NCBI GenBank assembly: GCA_947488345.1
Contig: CANKZQ010000001.1
Location: 757,501 to 821,500 of the forward strand
Direction: 5' to 3'
Source: an uncultured Flavobacteriaceae bacterium
GTDB taxonomy: Bacteria; Bacteroidota; Bacteroidia; Flavobacteriales; Flavobacteriaceae
DNA: 64,000 bases
Shown here: positions 1 to 8,802 of the stretch, in pieces
How positions within the stretch are numbered: the stretch's first letter is position 1
How the letters are laid out: each line of letters opens with the position of its first letter
Notes under the pieces: generated by a model
Told to the model about the DNA's origin: nothing
Database searches by the model: none
What the model saw: the letters and a program-made list of their open reading frames with translations, nothing else
Translations under genes and position numbers: made by a program

Positions 1-100
1 CAACAAAAGAAAATTTAAGTTTTTTTTACTTTAAAATCATTTCTTTAATAAGATGCTATTTTGCAGCGTTTTACTGTCGCATTTTTTTTAAACTTGTGTT

Positions 101-219
101 AGGGATGGTCGTGGCATCCTTTTAATTTGTTTTAAAAACCACTTCGAGTGTACTCAGAGTAACAAATTAAAAGATATAACAAACAGCCCGGCCTCACATC
201 TATTTTGAGGCAACACCCA
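101..219 (+). ncRNA. Candidate structured RNA upstream of thrS
   Basis: No gene fits this stretch, but it folds well on paper. GGATG (102-106 region) pairs with CATCC (115-119). AATTTGTT (124-131) pairs perfectly with AACAAATT (161-168) and encloses a small CACT-TCG-AGTG hairpin. After a single-stranded GCCCG, GCCTCA (191-196) pairs with TGAGGC (206-211), followed by an ACACCC tail. From memory, elements with this GCCCGRCC...GGCA(A)CRCCC layout recur in flavobacterial intergenic regions, and the Rfam Flavo-1 family is the obvious one to test. It ends before the thrS promoter, so it is probably an independent transcript or the 3' end of an upstream one and not a thrS riboswitch. The strand is assumed from the motif orientation. 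Confidence 0.5.
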
Positions 220-236
220 AATTATTAAAAGTATTA

Positions 237-267
237 TTGTACACATATTACTTTTCTAATATCTTTG
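237..267 (+). promoter_or_regulatory. thrS promoter, Bacteroidota type
   Basis: TTG at 237-239, a 20-base spacer and TATCTTTG at 260-267 match the Bacteroidota sigma-A consensus (TTG-N19/20-TANNTTTG) at every fixed position. Transcription should start near 273, leaving a leader of only about 15 bases before the thrS ATG at 289. Confidence 0.8.
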
Positions 268-288
268 CAGACTCATTTGAAGAAGCCA

Positions 289-2229
289 ATGATTAAAATT
301 ACATTACCAGATGGATCGGTAAAGGAGTTTGCTAAAAATAGTACTCCAATAGATGTTGCCCAAAGTATAAGTGAAGGACTAGCTAGAAATGTTATTTCTG
401 CTCAGTTTAATAATACTACCGTTGAGTCGACCACCCAATTAACCGAAGATGGTTCGCTGACTTTATATACATGGAAAAGCGATGAAGGAAAAAAAGCCTT
501 CTGGCATTCTTCTGCGCATGTGTTGGCGCAAGCCATTTTGAGCCTGTATCCTGACGCGAAACTAACCATTGGGCCAGCCATAGAAAATGGTTTTTATTAT
601 GATGTTGATTTTGGCGAGACTTCGATTTCTGAAAGTAATTTTAAGCAGATAGAGGATACAATGTTAGAGTTTGCAAGGCAAAAGTTTGATTTTACCTTAC
701 GCTCTGTTTCGAAAGCAGATGCTCTAGCCTATTATAAGGAGCGTAACAATGAATTTAAAGTTGAGTTAATTGAAAACTTAACGGATGGTGACATCACTTT
801 CTGCGATCATGCTGATTTTACAGATTTATGTCGTGGAGGGCACATCCCGAATACTGGTATCATTAAAGCTGTAAAAATCATGAGTGTTGCTGGTGCCTAT
901 TGGCGAGGCGATGAAAAGAACAAGCAGTTAACACGTGTGTATGGTATTTCTTTTCCAAAGCAAAAAGAATTAACGCAATATTTGGCGTTGCTAGAGGAAG
1001 CTAAAAAAAGAGATCATAGAAAACTTGGAAAAGAACTAGAACTGTTCACTTTTTCGCAAAAAGTGGGACAAGGTTTACCCTTGTGGTTACCCAAAGGTGC
1101 TGCCTTGCGGGAACGTTTAGAGAATTTTTTAAAGAAAGCTCAGAAAAAAGCCGGATATGAAATGGTCGTAACACCTCATATTGGTCAAAAAGAATTGTAT
1201 GTTACTTCTGGACATTATGCTAAATATGGAGAAGATAGTTTTCAACCCATTCATACACCAAAAGAAGATGAAGAGTTTTTGTTAAAACCTATGAATTGTC
1301 CACATCATTGTGAAATCTACAATGCAAAACCATATTCTTACAAAGAGTTACCAAAACGTTTTGCTGAATTCGGTACTGTGTATAGATATGAACAAAGTGG
1401 AGAATTGCATGGTTTGACACGGGTTAGAGGTTTTACACAAGATGATGCGCATATTTTCTGCATGCCAGATCAATTGGATCAAGAGTTTAAAAATGTGATT
1501 GACTTGTCATTATATGTTTTGAGATCTTTAGGATTGGAAAATTTCACTGCACAGGTTTCTGTGAGAGATCCTGAGAATCCAGATAAATATATTGGTGACG
1601 TTGAGAATTGGGAAAAAGCGGAACAAGCTATTATCAATGCAGCAAAAGACAAGGGATTGGATTATGTTATTGAAACAGGTGAAGCTGCGTTTTACGGACC
1701 GAAATTAGATTTTATGGTACGTGACGCTCTCGGCAGAAGATGGCAATTAGGAACTATTCAGGTAGATTACAATTTACCAGAACGTTTTGACTTGAATTAC
1801 AAAGGTTCTGACAATCAATTACATAGACCTGTAATGATTCATCGTGCTCCGTTTGGGTCGATGGAGCGTTTTATAGCGCTGTTACTCGAACATTCGGGAG
1901 GGAATTTCCCTTTATGGCTCACACCGGAACAAGTTATTTTGCTCCCTATCAGTGAGAAATATGAAAATTATACTAAAAAAGTTTTAAAATCGTTAGAAAA
2001 TTCCGAAATTCGCGCCCTCGTAGATGATAGGAATGAAAAGACAGGTAGAAAGATACGTGATGCTGAAGTAAGTAAGATCCCGTACATGATTATCATTGGC
2101 GAGAAAGAAGAACAAGACGATATAGTTTCGGTGAGAAAGCATGGTGAAGGAGATTTAGGTACATTTACCTTAGAAGAATTTGTATCTTTATTGAATAAAG
2201 AAATAGAAAGTACATTAGTACAATTTTAG
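289..2229 (+). CDS. thrS: Threonine-tRNA ligase
   Basis: This class II synthetase charges tRNA-Thr in the cytoplasm. The 646 residues show the family layout. An N-terminal TGS domain (about 1-62) is followed by the editing domain with the H73-x3-H77 pair in FWHSSAH. The catalytic core contains MNCPHHC (zinc ligand C337), DDAH (H388) and [13 protein letters not shown]-terminal anticodon-binding domain follows (about 550-640). An in-frame TTG at 265 would add eight residues, but it lies inside the -7 promoter element and cannot be in the mRNA. ATG 289 gives the usual [10 protein letters not shown] start. It is followed by infC, rpmI and rplT, a classic order, and the spacer to infC is about 40 bases. 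Confidence 0.97.
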   Translation: MIKITLPDGSVKEFAKNSTPIDVAQSISEGLARNVISAQFNNTTVESTTQLTEDGSLTLYTWKSDEGKKAFWHSSAHVLAQAILSLYPDAKLTIGPAIENGFYYDVDFGETSISESNFKQIEDTMLEFARQKFDFTLRSVSKADALAYYKERNNEFKVELIENLTDGDITFCDHADFTDLCRGGHIPNTGIIKAVKIMSVAGAYWRGDEKNKQLTRVYGISFPKQKELTQYLALLEEAKKRDHRKLGKELELFTFSQKVGQGLPLWLPKGAALRERLENFLKKAQKKAGYEMVVTPHIGQKELYVTSGHYAKYGEDSFQPIHTPKEDEEFLLKPMNCPHHCEIYNAKPYSYKELPKRFAEFGTVYRYEQSGELHGLTRVRGFTQDDAHIFCMPDQLDQEFKNVIDLSLYVLRSLGLENFTAQVSVRDPENPDKYIGDVENWEKAEQAIINAAKDKGLDYVIETGEAAFYGPKLDFMVRDALGRRWQLGTIQVDYNLPERFDLNYKGSDNQLHRPVMIHRAPFGSMERFIALLLEHSGGNFPLWLTPEQVILLPISEKYENYTKKVLKSLENSEIRALVDDRNEKTGRKIRDAEVSKIPYMIIIGEKEEQDDIVSVRKHGEGDLGTFTLEEFVSLLNKEIESTLVQF

Positions 2230-2235
2230 TTTAAC

Positions 2236-2253
2236 AACTATCATGAGATAGTT
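2236..2253 (+). promoter_or_regulatory. Stem-loop just upstream of infC
   Basis: AACTATC (2236-2242), an ATGA loop and GATAGTT (2247-2253) form a perfect seven-pair hairpin. It ends 14 bases before the inferred AUA start of infC and has no T tract, so it is not a terminator. It could shape translation initiation of infC. That role is inferred from position only. Confidence 0.35.
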
Positions 2254-2267
2254 TAAATTTTACAGTT

Positions 2268-2825
2268 ATAGCAATACGAAGAAAAGGAGGAAGAAAGCCT
2301 TGGAGAATTATCAAAGAGGACGCTCACAGAATTAATGACAAAATAATTCGCACACCAGAAGTGCGATTAGTTGGAGACAACGTTGAAATTGGCGTATATC
2401 CAATTGCGGAGGCAAAAAAACTTGCTGATGATTTGGAACTTGATTTGGTTGAGATATCTCCAAAAGCGTCTCCGCCTGTCTGTAAAATAATTGATTATAA
2501 GAAGTTTGTTTACGAGCAAAAGAAGCGTGAAAAAGCGTTGAAGTCGAAAACAACCAAAGTCATTATAAAAGAAATTCGTTTCGGTCCTCAAACAGATGAC
2601 CATGATTATGAATTTAAAAAGAAACATGCGATTAAGTTTTTAAGCGATGGAGCAAAGCTTAAAGCGTTTGTTTTCTTTAAAGGCCGTTCGATTGTCTATA
2701 AGGATCAGGGAGAAATCTTATTGTTAAGATTAGCTCAGGAACTAGAAGAATATGGCAAGGTTGAACAAATGCCAAGATTGGAAGGAAAGCGAATGACCAT
2801 GTTCATTGCTCCAAAGAAAAAATAG
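2268..2825 (+). CDS. infC: Translation initiation factor IF-3, non-canonical AUA start
   Basis: IF-3 binds the 30S subunit and rejects wrong start codons and initiator mismatches. The conserved core is clear: [52 protein letters not shown] and EGKRM. The frame opens after a TGA at 2244 and has no ATG, GTG or TTG until GTG 2361, which would delete the conserved HRINDKI segment. ATA at 2268 gives [20 protein letters not shown], about 185 residues, and resembles flavobacterial IF-3 N-termini. ATA 2274 and ATT 2307 are alternatives. A rare start is a known IF-3 autoregulation device (AUU in E. coli). Identity is near certain; the exact start is inferred. Confidence 0.9.
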   Translation: MAIRRKGGRKPWRIIKEDAHRINDKIIRTPEVRLVGDNVEIGVYPIAEAKKLADDLELDLVEISPKASPPVCKIIDYKKFVYEQKKREKALKSKTTKVIIKEIRFGPQTDDHDYEFKKKHAIKFLSDGAKLKAFVFFKGRSIVYKDQGEILLLRLAQELEEYGKVEQMPRLEGKRMTMFIAPKKK

Positions 2826-2852
2826 AATAAGCAAGATTAAATATATAGGAAG

Positions 2853-3050
2853 ATGCCTAAAATGAAGACAAAATCTAGTGCCAAAAAACGTTTTAAAATG
2901 ACGGGTACTGGTAAGATCAAGAGAAAACATGCTTTCAAGAGTCACATTTTGACGAAGAAGTCAAAAAAGAGAAAATTGAAGCTGACTCATTCTGGTTTAG
3001 TACATAAAGCAGACGAGATGAATATCTTAAAACAATTAACATTAAAATAA
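2853..3050 (+). CDS. rpmI: Ribosomal protein bL35
   Basis: A 65-residue, very basic 50S protein, full length for the family. It starts [15 protein letters not shown] and contains the [19 protein letters not shown] stretch typical of L35. It sits 27 bases after infC in the infC-rpmI-rplT operon. In E. coli L20 controls this group, but no pseudoknot was recognised here. Confidence 0.96.
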   Translation: MPKMKTKSSAKKRFKMTGTGKIKRKHAFKSHILTKKSKKRKLKLTHSGLVHKADEMNILKQLTLK

Positions 3051-3140
3051 GCAACGCTTATTTTGGTAATTATGAACCCTGTGTTAGTGCCCAAGCAAAA
3101 TGATTGAAATATATCTGCCTAACTCAAAAACATTAAAATT

Positions 3141-3485
3141 ATGCCTAGATCGGTAAATTCAGTAGCTAAAAGAGCTCGTAGAAAAAAAATATTAAAACAA
3201 GCAAAAGGTTATTTCGGAAGACGTAAAAACGTTTATACAGTAGCCAAGAATGCGGTAGAAAAAGCAATGTCTTATTCTTACCGTGATAGAAAAAACAACA
3301 AACGTAACTTTAGATCTTTATGGATTCAGCGTATCAATGCTGGAGCGCGTCAATATGGAATGTCTTATTCTCAATTTATGGGGAAAGTAAAGGCGAATAA
3401 TATTGAGCTAAACAGAAAGGTTCTTGCTGACTTAGCGATGAACAATCCTGAAGCTTTTAAAGCAATCGTAGATAAAGTAAAATAA
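3141..3485 (+). CDS. rplT: Ribosomal protein bL20
   Basis: A 114-residue 50S assembly protein that binds 23S rRNA. The N-terminus [19 protein letters not shown] and the motifs [19 protein letters not shown] and [10 protein letters not shown] are diagnostic. It is separated from rpmI by 90 bases and followed by a strong terminator, so it ends the thrS-infC-rpmI-rplT unit. Confidence 0.97.
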   Translation: MPRSVNSVAKRARRKKILKQAKGYFGRRKNVYTVAKNAVEKAMSYSYRDRKNNKRNFRSLWIQRINAGARQYGMSYSQFMGKVKANNIELNRKVLADLAMNNPEAFKAIVDKVK

Positions 3486-3511
3486 ATTAAATAGCTTGCT
3501 TATTGCTATTA

Positions 3512-3547
3512 AAAAACCCGAACTGTTGTTCGGGTTTTTTATTTTTT
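3512..3547. terminator. Bidirectional terminator after rplT
   Basis: CCCGAAC (3518-3524), a TGTT loop and GTTCGGG (3529-3535), flanked by A6 on one side and a T-rich run on the other. It can stop rplT transcription on the plus strand and the xdh-operon transcript arriving from the minus strand. Confidence 0.9.
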
Positions 3548-3562
3548 ACACTTCTCCTTTAA

Positions 3563-4054
3563 CTAGAAAATTGTTTCACTTAGGGCATAATAAATCGCCA
3601 TTAGTGCTGAAAAAATAGCACTGGCCAAAAAACGCCAACTCAAATGCACCTTATTTTGAATGAGGTAATTTGCAATAAAGGAAATTGGAATATTAGCCAG
3701 AAAAGACCAGATCGCGATTTGAAATAATGATCCGTCGATTTGATCCAGATTTCCTGAGAACAATTTTATACATACTAAATGACGAAAAATCCAAATGGGA
3801 TTGAAGTAGGCAATTGCCCAACCTGTTTTCGCCAAGGTACGTTTATACCCTGAAAACGTCACTGTTTTTCGATCTATCCAAGCAAAGTAATTCGGAATTT
3901 CAAAGGCGTACAATGTGGCTCCAATACACACCATACCAAGTAATCGACCCCAAGAAAACTCCTGCAATAACAGTGCTGCTATGGTATCACCCGCGCTGTA
4001 AATTAGAGCACCTCGTACGATATTCAACCAAGTATATTGTAGTCTACTTTTCAT
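3563..4054 (-). CDS. Small membrane protein, Mpv17/PMP22-like
   Basis: 163 residues with four or more hydrophobic segments and no signal peptide. The pattern RGALIYSAGDTIAALL, then GRLLGMVCIGATLY and a later W-rich helix pair, recalls the eukaryotic Mpv17/PMP22 family (GAGD near the first helix, R...G....P...W in the second). That is pattern recognition, not a search result. It overlaps the end of xdhB by 11 bases and is the last gene of the ctlX-xdhA-xdhB run, so it is probably co-translated with the xanthine dehydrogenase. Its function is unknown; a membrane partner or a metabolite channel is only a guess. Confidence 0.5.
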   Translation of the reverse strand: MKSRLQYTWLNIVRGALIYSAGDTIAALLLQEFSWGRLLGMVCIGATLYAFEIPNYFAWIDRKTVTFSGYKRTLAKTGWAIAYFNPIWIFRHLVCIKLFSGNLDQIDGSLFQIAIWSFLANIPISFIANYLIQNKVHLSWRFLASAIFSALMAIYYALSETIF

Positions 4055-6305
4055 ATAAAGCCATCAAAACTTTTTCAGGTGTAAATGGCGCATGAAATTT
4101 TAACTTATATTTTTTATTAAAGGCCTTCACAGCTTGTTGTATTGCGAAATACGTTCCAATACCATACATCAAGGGTGGTTCTCCGACGGCCTTAGATTTA
4201 AAGATAGCCATGTCATTTCCTGCTGTTTCTAGAGGTACCGTTTCTATCATTCTCGGAGCAGAAAAAATATCCGGAACTTTATAGGTAGACAGCGCATTCG
4301 ACAGTAGTCGACCGTCATTACCGTAGGCTATCTCCTCTAAGGTCATCCAGCCGATTCCTTGCGCTAAGGCACCTTCTACTTGACCTAGGTCTATACCTAT
4401 GTTCATACTCTTACCAAAGTCATGTACGATCTTCACTGCATCGATCTCATATATGCCTCGCATACAATCAACTGTAACTGTTGTAATGGCGGTTCCATAT
4501 ACATGATAGGCAAACGGATGCCCCTTCTCTTTTGTCTTATCAAAATTAATGATCGGTGTTGCATAGTGCGCGTTCTCTGATAAGGCTACTCTTTCTAACA
4601 TTGCTTGTGCAATTAAGTCTTCCCAACTCAGTTTCGATTCTTTTCCATGAATATGCACTCTATCATTTTGAATGGTAATGGTCGTGACGTCTTCTTCTAT
4701 CATTTCTGCAGCCACTTTTGTCAATCTATCCAATAAGGCATTACATGCCATTTGTACTGCCTTGCCATTAAGATCTGCCGTCGAACTTGCTGCCGAGGGA
4801 GAGGTGTTAGCAACCCTTGTAGTATTGGTTGTTTCTAACTTCACTTTTGCAGCTGAAATTCCTAATATATCCTGTGCTACCTGCAGCATTTTAGTATTTA
4901 CGCTTTGCCCCATTTCAACGGCTCCCGTACTTACGCCAACGCTTCCGTCTTGGTAGATATGTACAAGAGCTCTTGCATGATTCATGGGTGTATTTGTAAA
5001 TGAAATACCGAAGGCAATAGGCATGAGCGATATCCCTTTTTTAAAGAGTTCATTATTTTCATTAAAGGCTATGATCTCTTGCTCTAGTGTTTCTAGTTTA
5101 AATGTATTCTTTGCAGAAAACCAAGTGCTCTCAGCTTCCACTTGTGTGGCGATTTGACCATAAGAAAACTCATCATTTTCTGCGAGTAAATTTGCTTCCT
5201 GAATCAAACGTTTGTCCACTCCTATATGATCAGCCGCCGCCGCGATAGCGCTTTCTATAACAAACATTCCTTGTGGCCCTCCAAAACCTCTAAAGGCAGT
5301 ATTGGGTGGTAAATTGGTTTTACAGCTGTATACACTTGTTTTCACATTGGGTACAAAGTAGCTATTAGTTGCATGAAATAATGTTCTTTCGGCTATAGCC
5401 GGAGAGAGATCCGCGGCAGCGCCAGAATTCTGCAAAAACTCAGCTTCGAAAGCTATAATCTTCAATTCTTTGTTTAATCCTATTTTAAAAAATGAGGAAT
5501 ACGGGTGACGTTTCCCTGTCATTCTTAAATCGTCATGACGATTTAATATGTATTTCACTGGTTTACCGAGGTGTTGCACAGCGACCGCAGTCATCACTGC
5601 CCATGGTGTTGCCTGATCTTCTTTTCCACCAAACCCTCCACCTAATCGTGTAACATCGACCTCAATTTTATGCATGGGTACACCTAAAACCCTCGCCGCA
5701 ATCTTTTGAATGGCTGTTGGACCTTGCGTAGAGGAGATTAATTTTATACTTCCATTTTCTTGAGGAATGGCATAACATCCTTGGGTTTCTAGATACAAGT
5801 GTTCCTGTCCGTTCGAGAAAGTTTCTCCTTCTAGCATATAATCGCAATTATTAAATGCTTCTTCAGTATTTCCTAAACTAAATGAACGTGGTGCATTGAT
5901 AAAACTTCCTTTTGTTTTTGCTTCTTTCGCTGTGGTAATTACTGGTAATTCTTCAATTTCTATGTCAATTAATTGACGTGCTTTTTTAGCAATGGTTTCA
6001 GACTCGGCCACAATAAATGCAATGGGCTGCCCCCAAAAATGCACCTCATCTTCGGCCCACAGTGGCTCATCGGGAAGAATACCACCAATTTGATTTTCGC
6101 CTATAATATCTTCATAGGTAAATATTTTTACTATACCCTCTAAAGCTTCAGCTTTACGATAGTTTACACTTTTAATCTTTCCATGTGCTTTTGGAGCATC
6201 GAATACCAATCCAAACAGCGTATCTTGTCTGGTAATAATATCATCTACAAACAACGATTCGCCTCTTACATGTGTATAGCTATCTATATTGTGCATTGTC
6301 TTCAT
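4044..6305 (-). CDS. xdhB: Xanthine dehydrogenase, molybdopterin-binding large subunit
   Basis: This is the molybdenum subunit that hydroxylates hypoxanthine and xanthine to urate. The 753 residues carry family hallmarks: VRGESLFVDDI at the N-terminus, GGGFGGKEDQ, NTAFRGFGGPQG, a GQSVNTKM segment in the cofactor pocket, and VGEPPL near the C-terminus with the likely catalytic Glu at 709. Its start overlaps the xdhA stop by four bases, indicating translational coupling. No xdhC chaperone gene is adjacent, which is unusual and implies it is elsewhere. Related aldehyde-oxidising enzymes share the fold, so substrate specificity is inferred from the XdhA/XdhB split. Confidence 0.88.
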   Translation of the reverse strand: MKTMHNIDSYTHVRGESLFVDDIITRQDTLFGLVFDAPKAHGKIKSVNYRKAEALEGIVKIFTYEDIIGENQIGGILPDEPLWAEDEVHFWGQPIAFIVAESETIAKKARQLIDIEIEELPVITTAKEAKTKGSFINAPRSFSLGNTEEAFNNCDYMLEGETFSNGQEHLYLETQGCYAIPQENGSIKLISSTQGPTAIQKIAARVLGVPMHKIEVDVTRLGGGFGGKEDQATPWAVMTAVAVQHLGKPVKYILNRHDDLRMTGKRHPYSSFFKIGLNKELKIIAFEAEFLQNSGAAADLSPAIAERTLFHATNSYFVPNVKTSVYSCKTNLPPNTAFRGFGGPQGMFVIESAIAAAADHIGVDKRLIQEANLLAENDEFSYGQIATQVEAESTWFSAKNTFKLETLEQEIIAFNENNELFKKGISLMPIAFGISFTNTPMNHARALVHIYQDGSVGVSTGAVEMGQSVNTKMLQVAQDILGISAAKVKLETTNTTRVANTSPSAASSTADLNGKAVQMACNALLDRLTKVAAEMIEEDVTTITIQNDRVHIHGKESKLSWEDLIAQAMLERVALSENAHYATPIINFDKTKEKGHPFAYHVYGTAITTVTVDCMRGIYEIDAVKIVHDFGKSMNIGIDLGQVEGALAQGIGWMTLEEIAYGNDGRLLSNALSTYKVPDIFSAPRMIETVPLETAGNDMAIFKSKAVGEPPLMYGIGTYFAIQQAVKAFNKKYKLKFHAPFTPEKVLMALYEK

Positions 6306-7723
6306 GAGGCTATCAGGTTTTGTACATTGACTTTAGAAGGAAACAATTCAACAAAATGTGCGTAAAACAATTGTCGCGCTAATAGTCTTTTATAATCGGC
6401 AGCTCCTCTCACATCGCTGATGGGTGCAATTTCTGATTGGAGTATGCATTCTGCCTCTCTAATTACTTCGTCATTTATGTTTTTTCCAATCAAATATTCG
6501 CATGTTTGAAATAGATATTTTGGAATTGCTGCAACGCCTCCCATGGCGGCGTGCGCAGATATAATAACATCTTTCTCAGTGCCGATACGAAGTGCTGTAT
6601 TTACACTCGCAATATCTAGATATGTTCTCTTACATACTTTTTCGAAATTGAAATCTTCACCATCACCCAAGATATCGAATGAAATACTTTTTACAATTTC
6701 ATCTTCGTGTAAATCGTATACTTTATAATTTGTATGAAACTCTTGAAAGGCTACTTTCCTTTCCGTACCATTTTTATCTTCTATTGTTAACCTTGAGTTT
6801 AAAGCGAGAAAGAAGATAGACATATCACCAATGGGTGAAGCGTTCACAAAATTACCCGCCAGGGTACCCATATTTCGAATTTGCTCAGAAGATACCAATT
6901 TTAAAAACCCATCTAATTTGGGAAATTGTTTCCTAAGCTCTTCGTGTTCTAGTAATTCAGTGACGGTTGTATTAGCACCAATGGTACAGGAAGTACCTGA
7001 ACATTCTATTCCGTTTAAATTGGTATTATGTGTTACGAGATGAATGGCCTCTTCAGATAATTTATCGGCATGACGTACATATAAATCGGTTCCATTGGCG
7101 ACTACAGTTCCTTTTCCCATATGTATCGATTCATGCAATGTTTCTTTCGTAAGCTTTCTTAATCTTTCTGGAATCGTTTCAAAATAATTCGGGATAAACC
7201 CTTCTTTTATCAACCATTCTATTTGATGATTGTTATCTTTTTGCTGTAATTTTTTCTCTATTTCTATTCCCGCTTTTTCAATAGATTTATATCCGGTACA
7301 CCTGCAAATATTTCCGCTAATAGCGTCATTACAGGAATTCAAACCACTCGCTTTATTTTCTAAGGCAAAGCCCGTCATCGATACCACAAAGCCTGGGGTG
7401 CAAAAACCACACTGCGTAGCATAATTATCAGTCATCGCTTGTTGCACAACATTCAGCTTCTTAGTAAGATTAATACCTTCTACGGTTACGATATGTTTAC
7501 CATGTGCATTTCCTAGAGGAGCAATGCACGAGGTGATACTCTGATAAGATATTTTATTGTTTTTCAAAGAACCGACTAAGACAGTACATGCGCCACAATC
7601 ACCTTCTCTACATCCAATTTTGGTTCCCTTTAATTGTTGGTGTTCTCTTATAAAATCAAGCAAGGTAACACCGGTGTTTACCGTTGTCTTGATTTTCTTA
7701 TTATTTAAAATAAATACTGTCAT
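6302..7723 (-). CDS. xdhA: Xanthine dehydrogenase, iron-sulfur/FAD small subunit
   Basis: 473 residues with an N-terminal plant-type 2Fe-2S ferredoxin (C38, C43, C46 in CREGDCGAC, and C66). A second 2Fe-2S domain follows (C105 and C108 in CGFC, C140 and C142 in CRC). An FAD-binding CO-dehydrogenase-flavoprotein-like half spans about 165-470, including GTLAGNFVNASPIGD. It passes electrons from the molybdenum centre of XdhB to NAD. This two-gene arrangement matches the bacterial XdhA/XdhB type. The start lies one base after the ctlX stop. Confidence 0.9.
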   Translation of the reverse strand: MTVFILNNKKIKTTVNTGVTLLDFIREHQQLKGTKIGCREGDCGACTVLVGSLKNNKISYQSITSCIAPLGNAHGKHIVTVEGINLTKKLNVVQQAMTDNYATQCGFCTPGFVVSMTGFALENKASGLNSCNDAISGNICRCTGYKSIEKAGIEIEKKLQQKDNNHQIEWLIKEGFIPNYFETIPERLRKLTKETLHESIHMGKGTVVANGTDLYVRHADKLSEEAIHLVTHNTNLNGIECSGTSCTIGANTTVTELLEHEELRKQFPKLDGFLKLVSSEQIRNMGTLAGNFVNASPIGDMSIFFLALNSRLTIEDKNGTERKVAFQEFHTNYKVYDLHEDEIVKSISFDILGDGEDFNFEKVCKRTYLDIASVNTALRIGTEKDVIISAHAAMGGVAAIPKYLFQTCEYLIGKNINDEVIREAECILQSEIAPISDVRGAADYKRLLARQLFYAHFVELFPSKVNVQNLIAS

Positions 7724-7724
7724 A

Positions 7725-8660
7725 TTATTCTTTCGGTAAGAACACTTCTGCCATCATACATCTCGCGCTACCTCCACCACACGCTTCTATAGTATCTAGC
7801 GAACTTGCTAAAATAGGGCAATGACTTTCAATTCTATTGATTTGTTCTTTTGTTAAACTATCATATGCTGCCTGACTCATAATTAAATGAAGTGTATCAT
7901 TCGTTCCTTTTACTTGAAGCATATTACCTGCAAATTTATTCACCTGCTCTTCGGTGATTGCGATAATTTCTTTTCGGGTTTGCTTTAAATGACTTATAAC
8001 ATTTTTACGTTCTTTTTTATCGTCGATACTATCCAGACAGATCACGGCAAAGGTTTCTGCCAAACACATCATTACATTGGTATGATAAATAGGTTTCCTC
8101 TGACCATTCACCGTTTGGTTTGCGGTAAAAATCACAGGAGAATATTCAAAATCTTCGCAAAACTCAATAAACAAATCCTCTTCTGCCCTTGGAGATAAGG
8201 CGCAATATGCAATTCTATTTTCTCTATCTAACAATAAACTTCCTGTACCTTCTAAAAACAAGTTTTCCTCTTCTGCGGCGGTATAATCTATAACATTATC
8301 AATTACAAAGCCTTCAGCTTCCAACTTTTCTAACACATCTTCACGACGTTCCATACGCCGATTTTCGGCAAACATAGGATACAACCCAACGTCACCACTT
8401 TCATGAAAAGAAATCCAATTGTTTGGAAAGATCGAATCGGGGGTATCGTGTTCTTTGGTGTCATCAACTACTATTACCGTCACGCCAATACTTCTGAGTT
8501 TTGTCACATAGGCATCAAACTCTTGCTGTGCTTTGGTATTCACCGTTTCTGGCAATAAACTATCTAGGACTTTTTGATAATAATTGTTTACTGCAGTTTG
8601 TTCATTCATCCTAAAACCAATGGGACGAATCATTAAAATTGTATTGGTAGTTTGTTTCAT
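7725..8660 (-). CDS. ctlX: Citrulline utilization hydrolase, CtlX type
   Basis: A 311-residue amidinotransferase/deiminase-fold enzyme. Family members hydrolyse the ureido group of citrulline, giving ornithine, CO2 and ammonia. Visible features are IRPIGFRMNEQT near the start, FLEGTGSLLLD, the histidine motif YHTNVMMCLAETF, and CGGGSARCMMAEV with the likely nucleophile Cys301. Upstream in-frame codons exist to 8768, but they encode an atypical leader; ATG 8660 gives the family start MKQTTNTILMIRP. It is the first gene of a tight run with xdhA and xdhB, linking citrulline and purine nitrogen salvage. The family is convincing; the exact substrate is inferred. Confidence 0.82.
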   Translation of the reverse strand: MKQTTNTILMIRPIGFRMNEQTAVNNYYQKVLDSLLPETVNTKAQQEFDAYVTKLRSIGVTVIVVDDTKEHDTPDSIFPNNWISFHESGDVGLYPMFAENRRMERREDVLEKLEAEGFVIDNVIDYTAAEEENLFLEGTGSLLLDRENRIAYCALSPRAEEDLFIEFCEDFEYSPVIFTANQTVNGQRKPIYHTNVMMCLAETFAVICLDSIDDKKERKNVISHLKQTRKEIIAITEEQVNKFAGNMLQVKGTNDTLHLIMSQAAYDSLTKEQINRIESHCPILASSLDTIEACGGGSARCMMAEVFLPKE

Positions 8661-8802
8661 TAAATCGCTTCTTTTTATCAAATCAAAATTAATACTAATT
8701 TGATAATTAATCTCTTTTAGAAATTCATTTTGTAAACAAAATAACTGTGCAGAGTTATCTCGACACATCCCATTTTATGTTACCTTCATTGATGATTATG
8801 AT

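Noticed and set aside
2300-2335. A 12-codon TTG-started mini-ORF inside infC, preceded by GGAGG at nine bases
   Set aside because: It overlaps conserved IF-3 coding sequence in another frame, encodes nothing recognisable, and Shine-Dalgarno use is rare in this phylum. Probably chance created by the KGGRK codons.
3051-3140. Possible tRNA or RNA gene in the rpmI-rplT gap
   Set aside because: No cloverleaf or TTC-rich T-loop pattern could be made; only a 90-base spacer is seen.
8661-8768. N-terminal extension of ctlX
   Set aside because: The 36 extra residues look like translated non-coding sequence; the family begins at MKQTTNTILMIRP.
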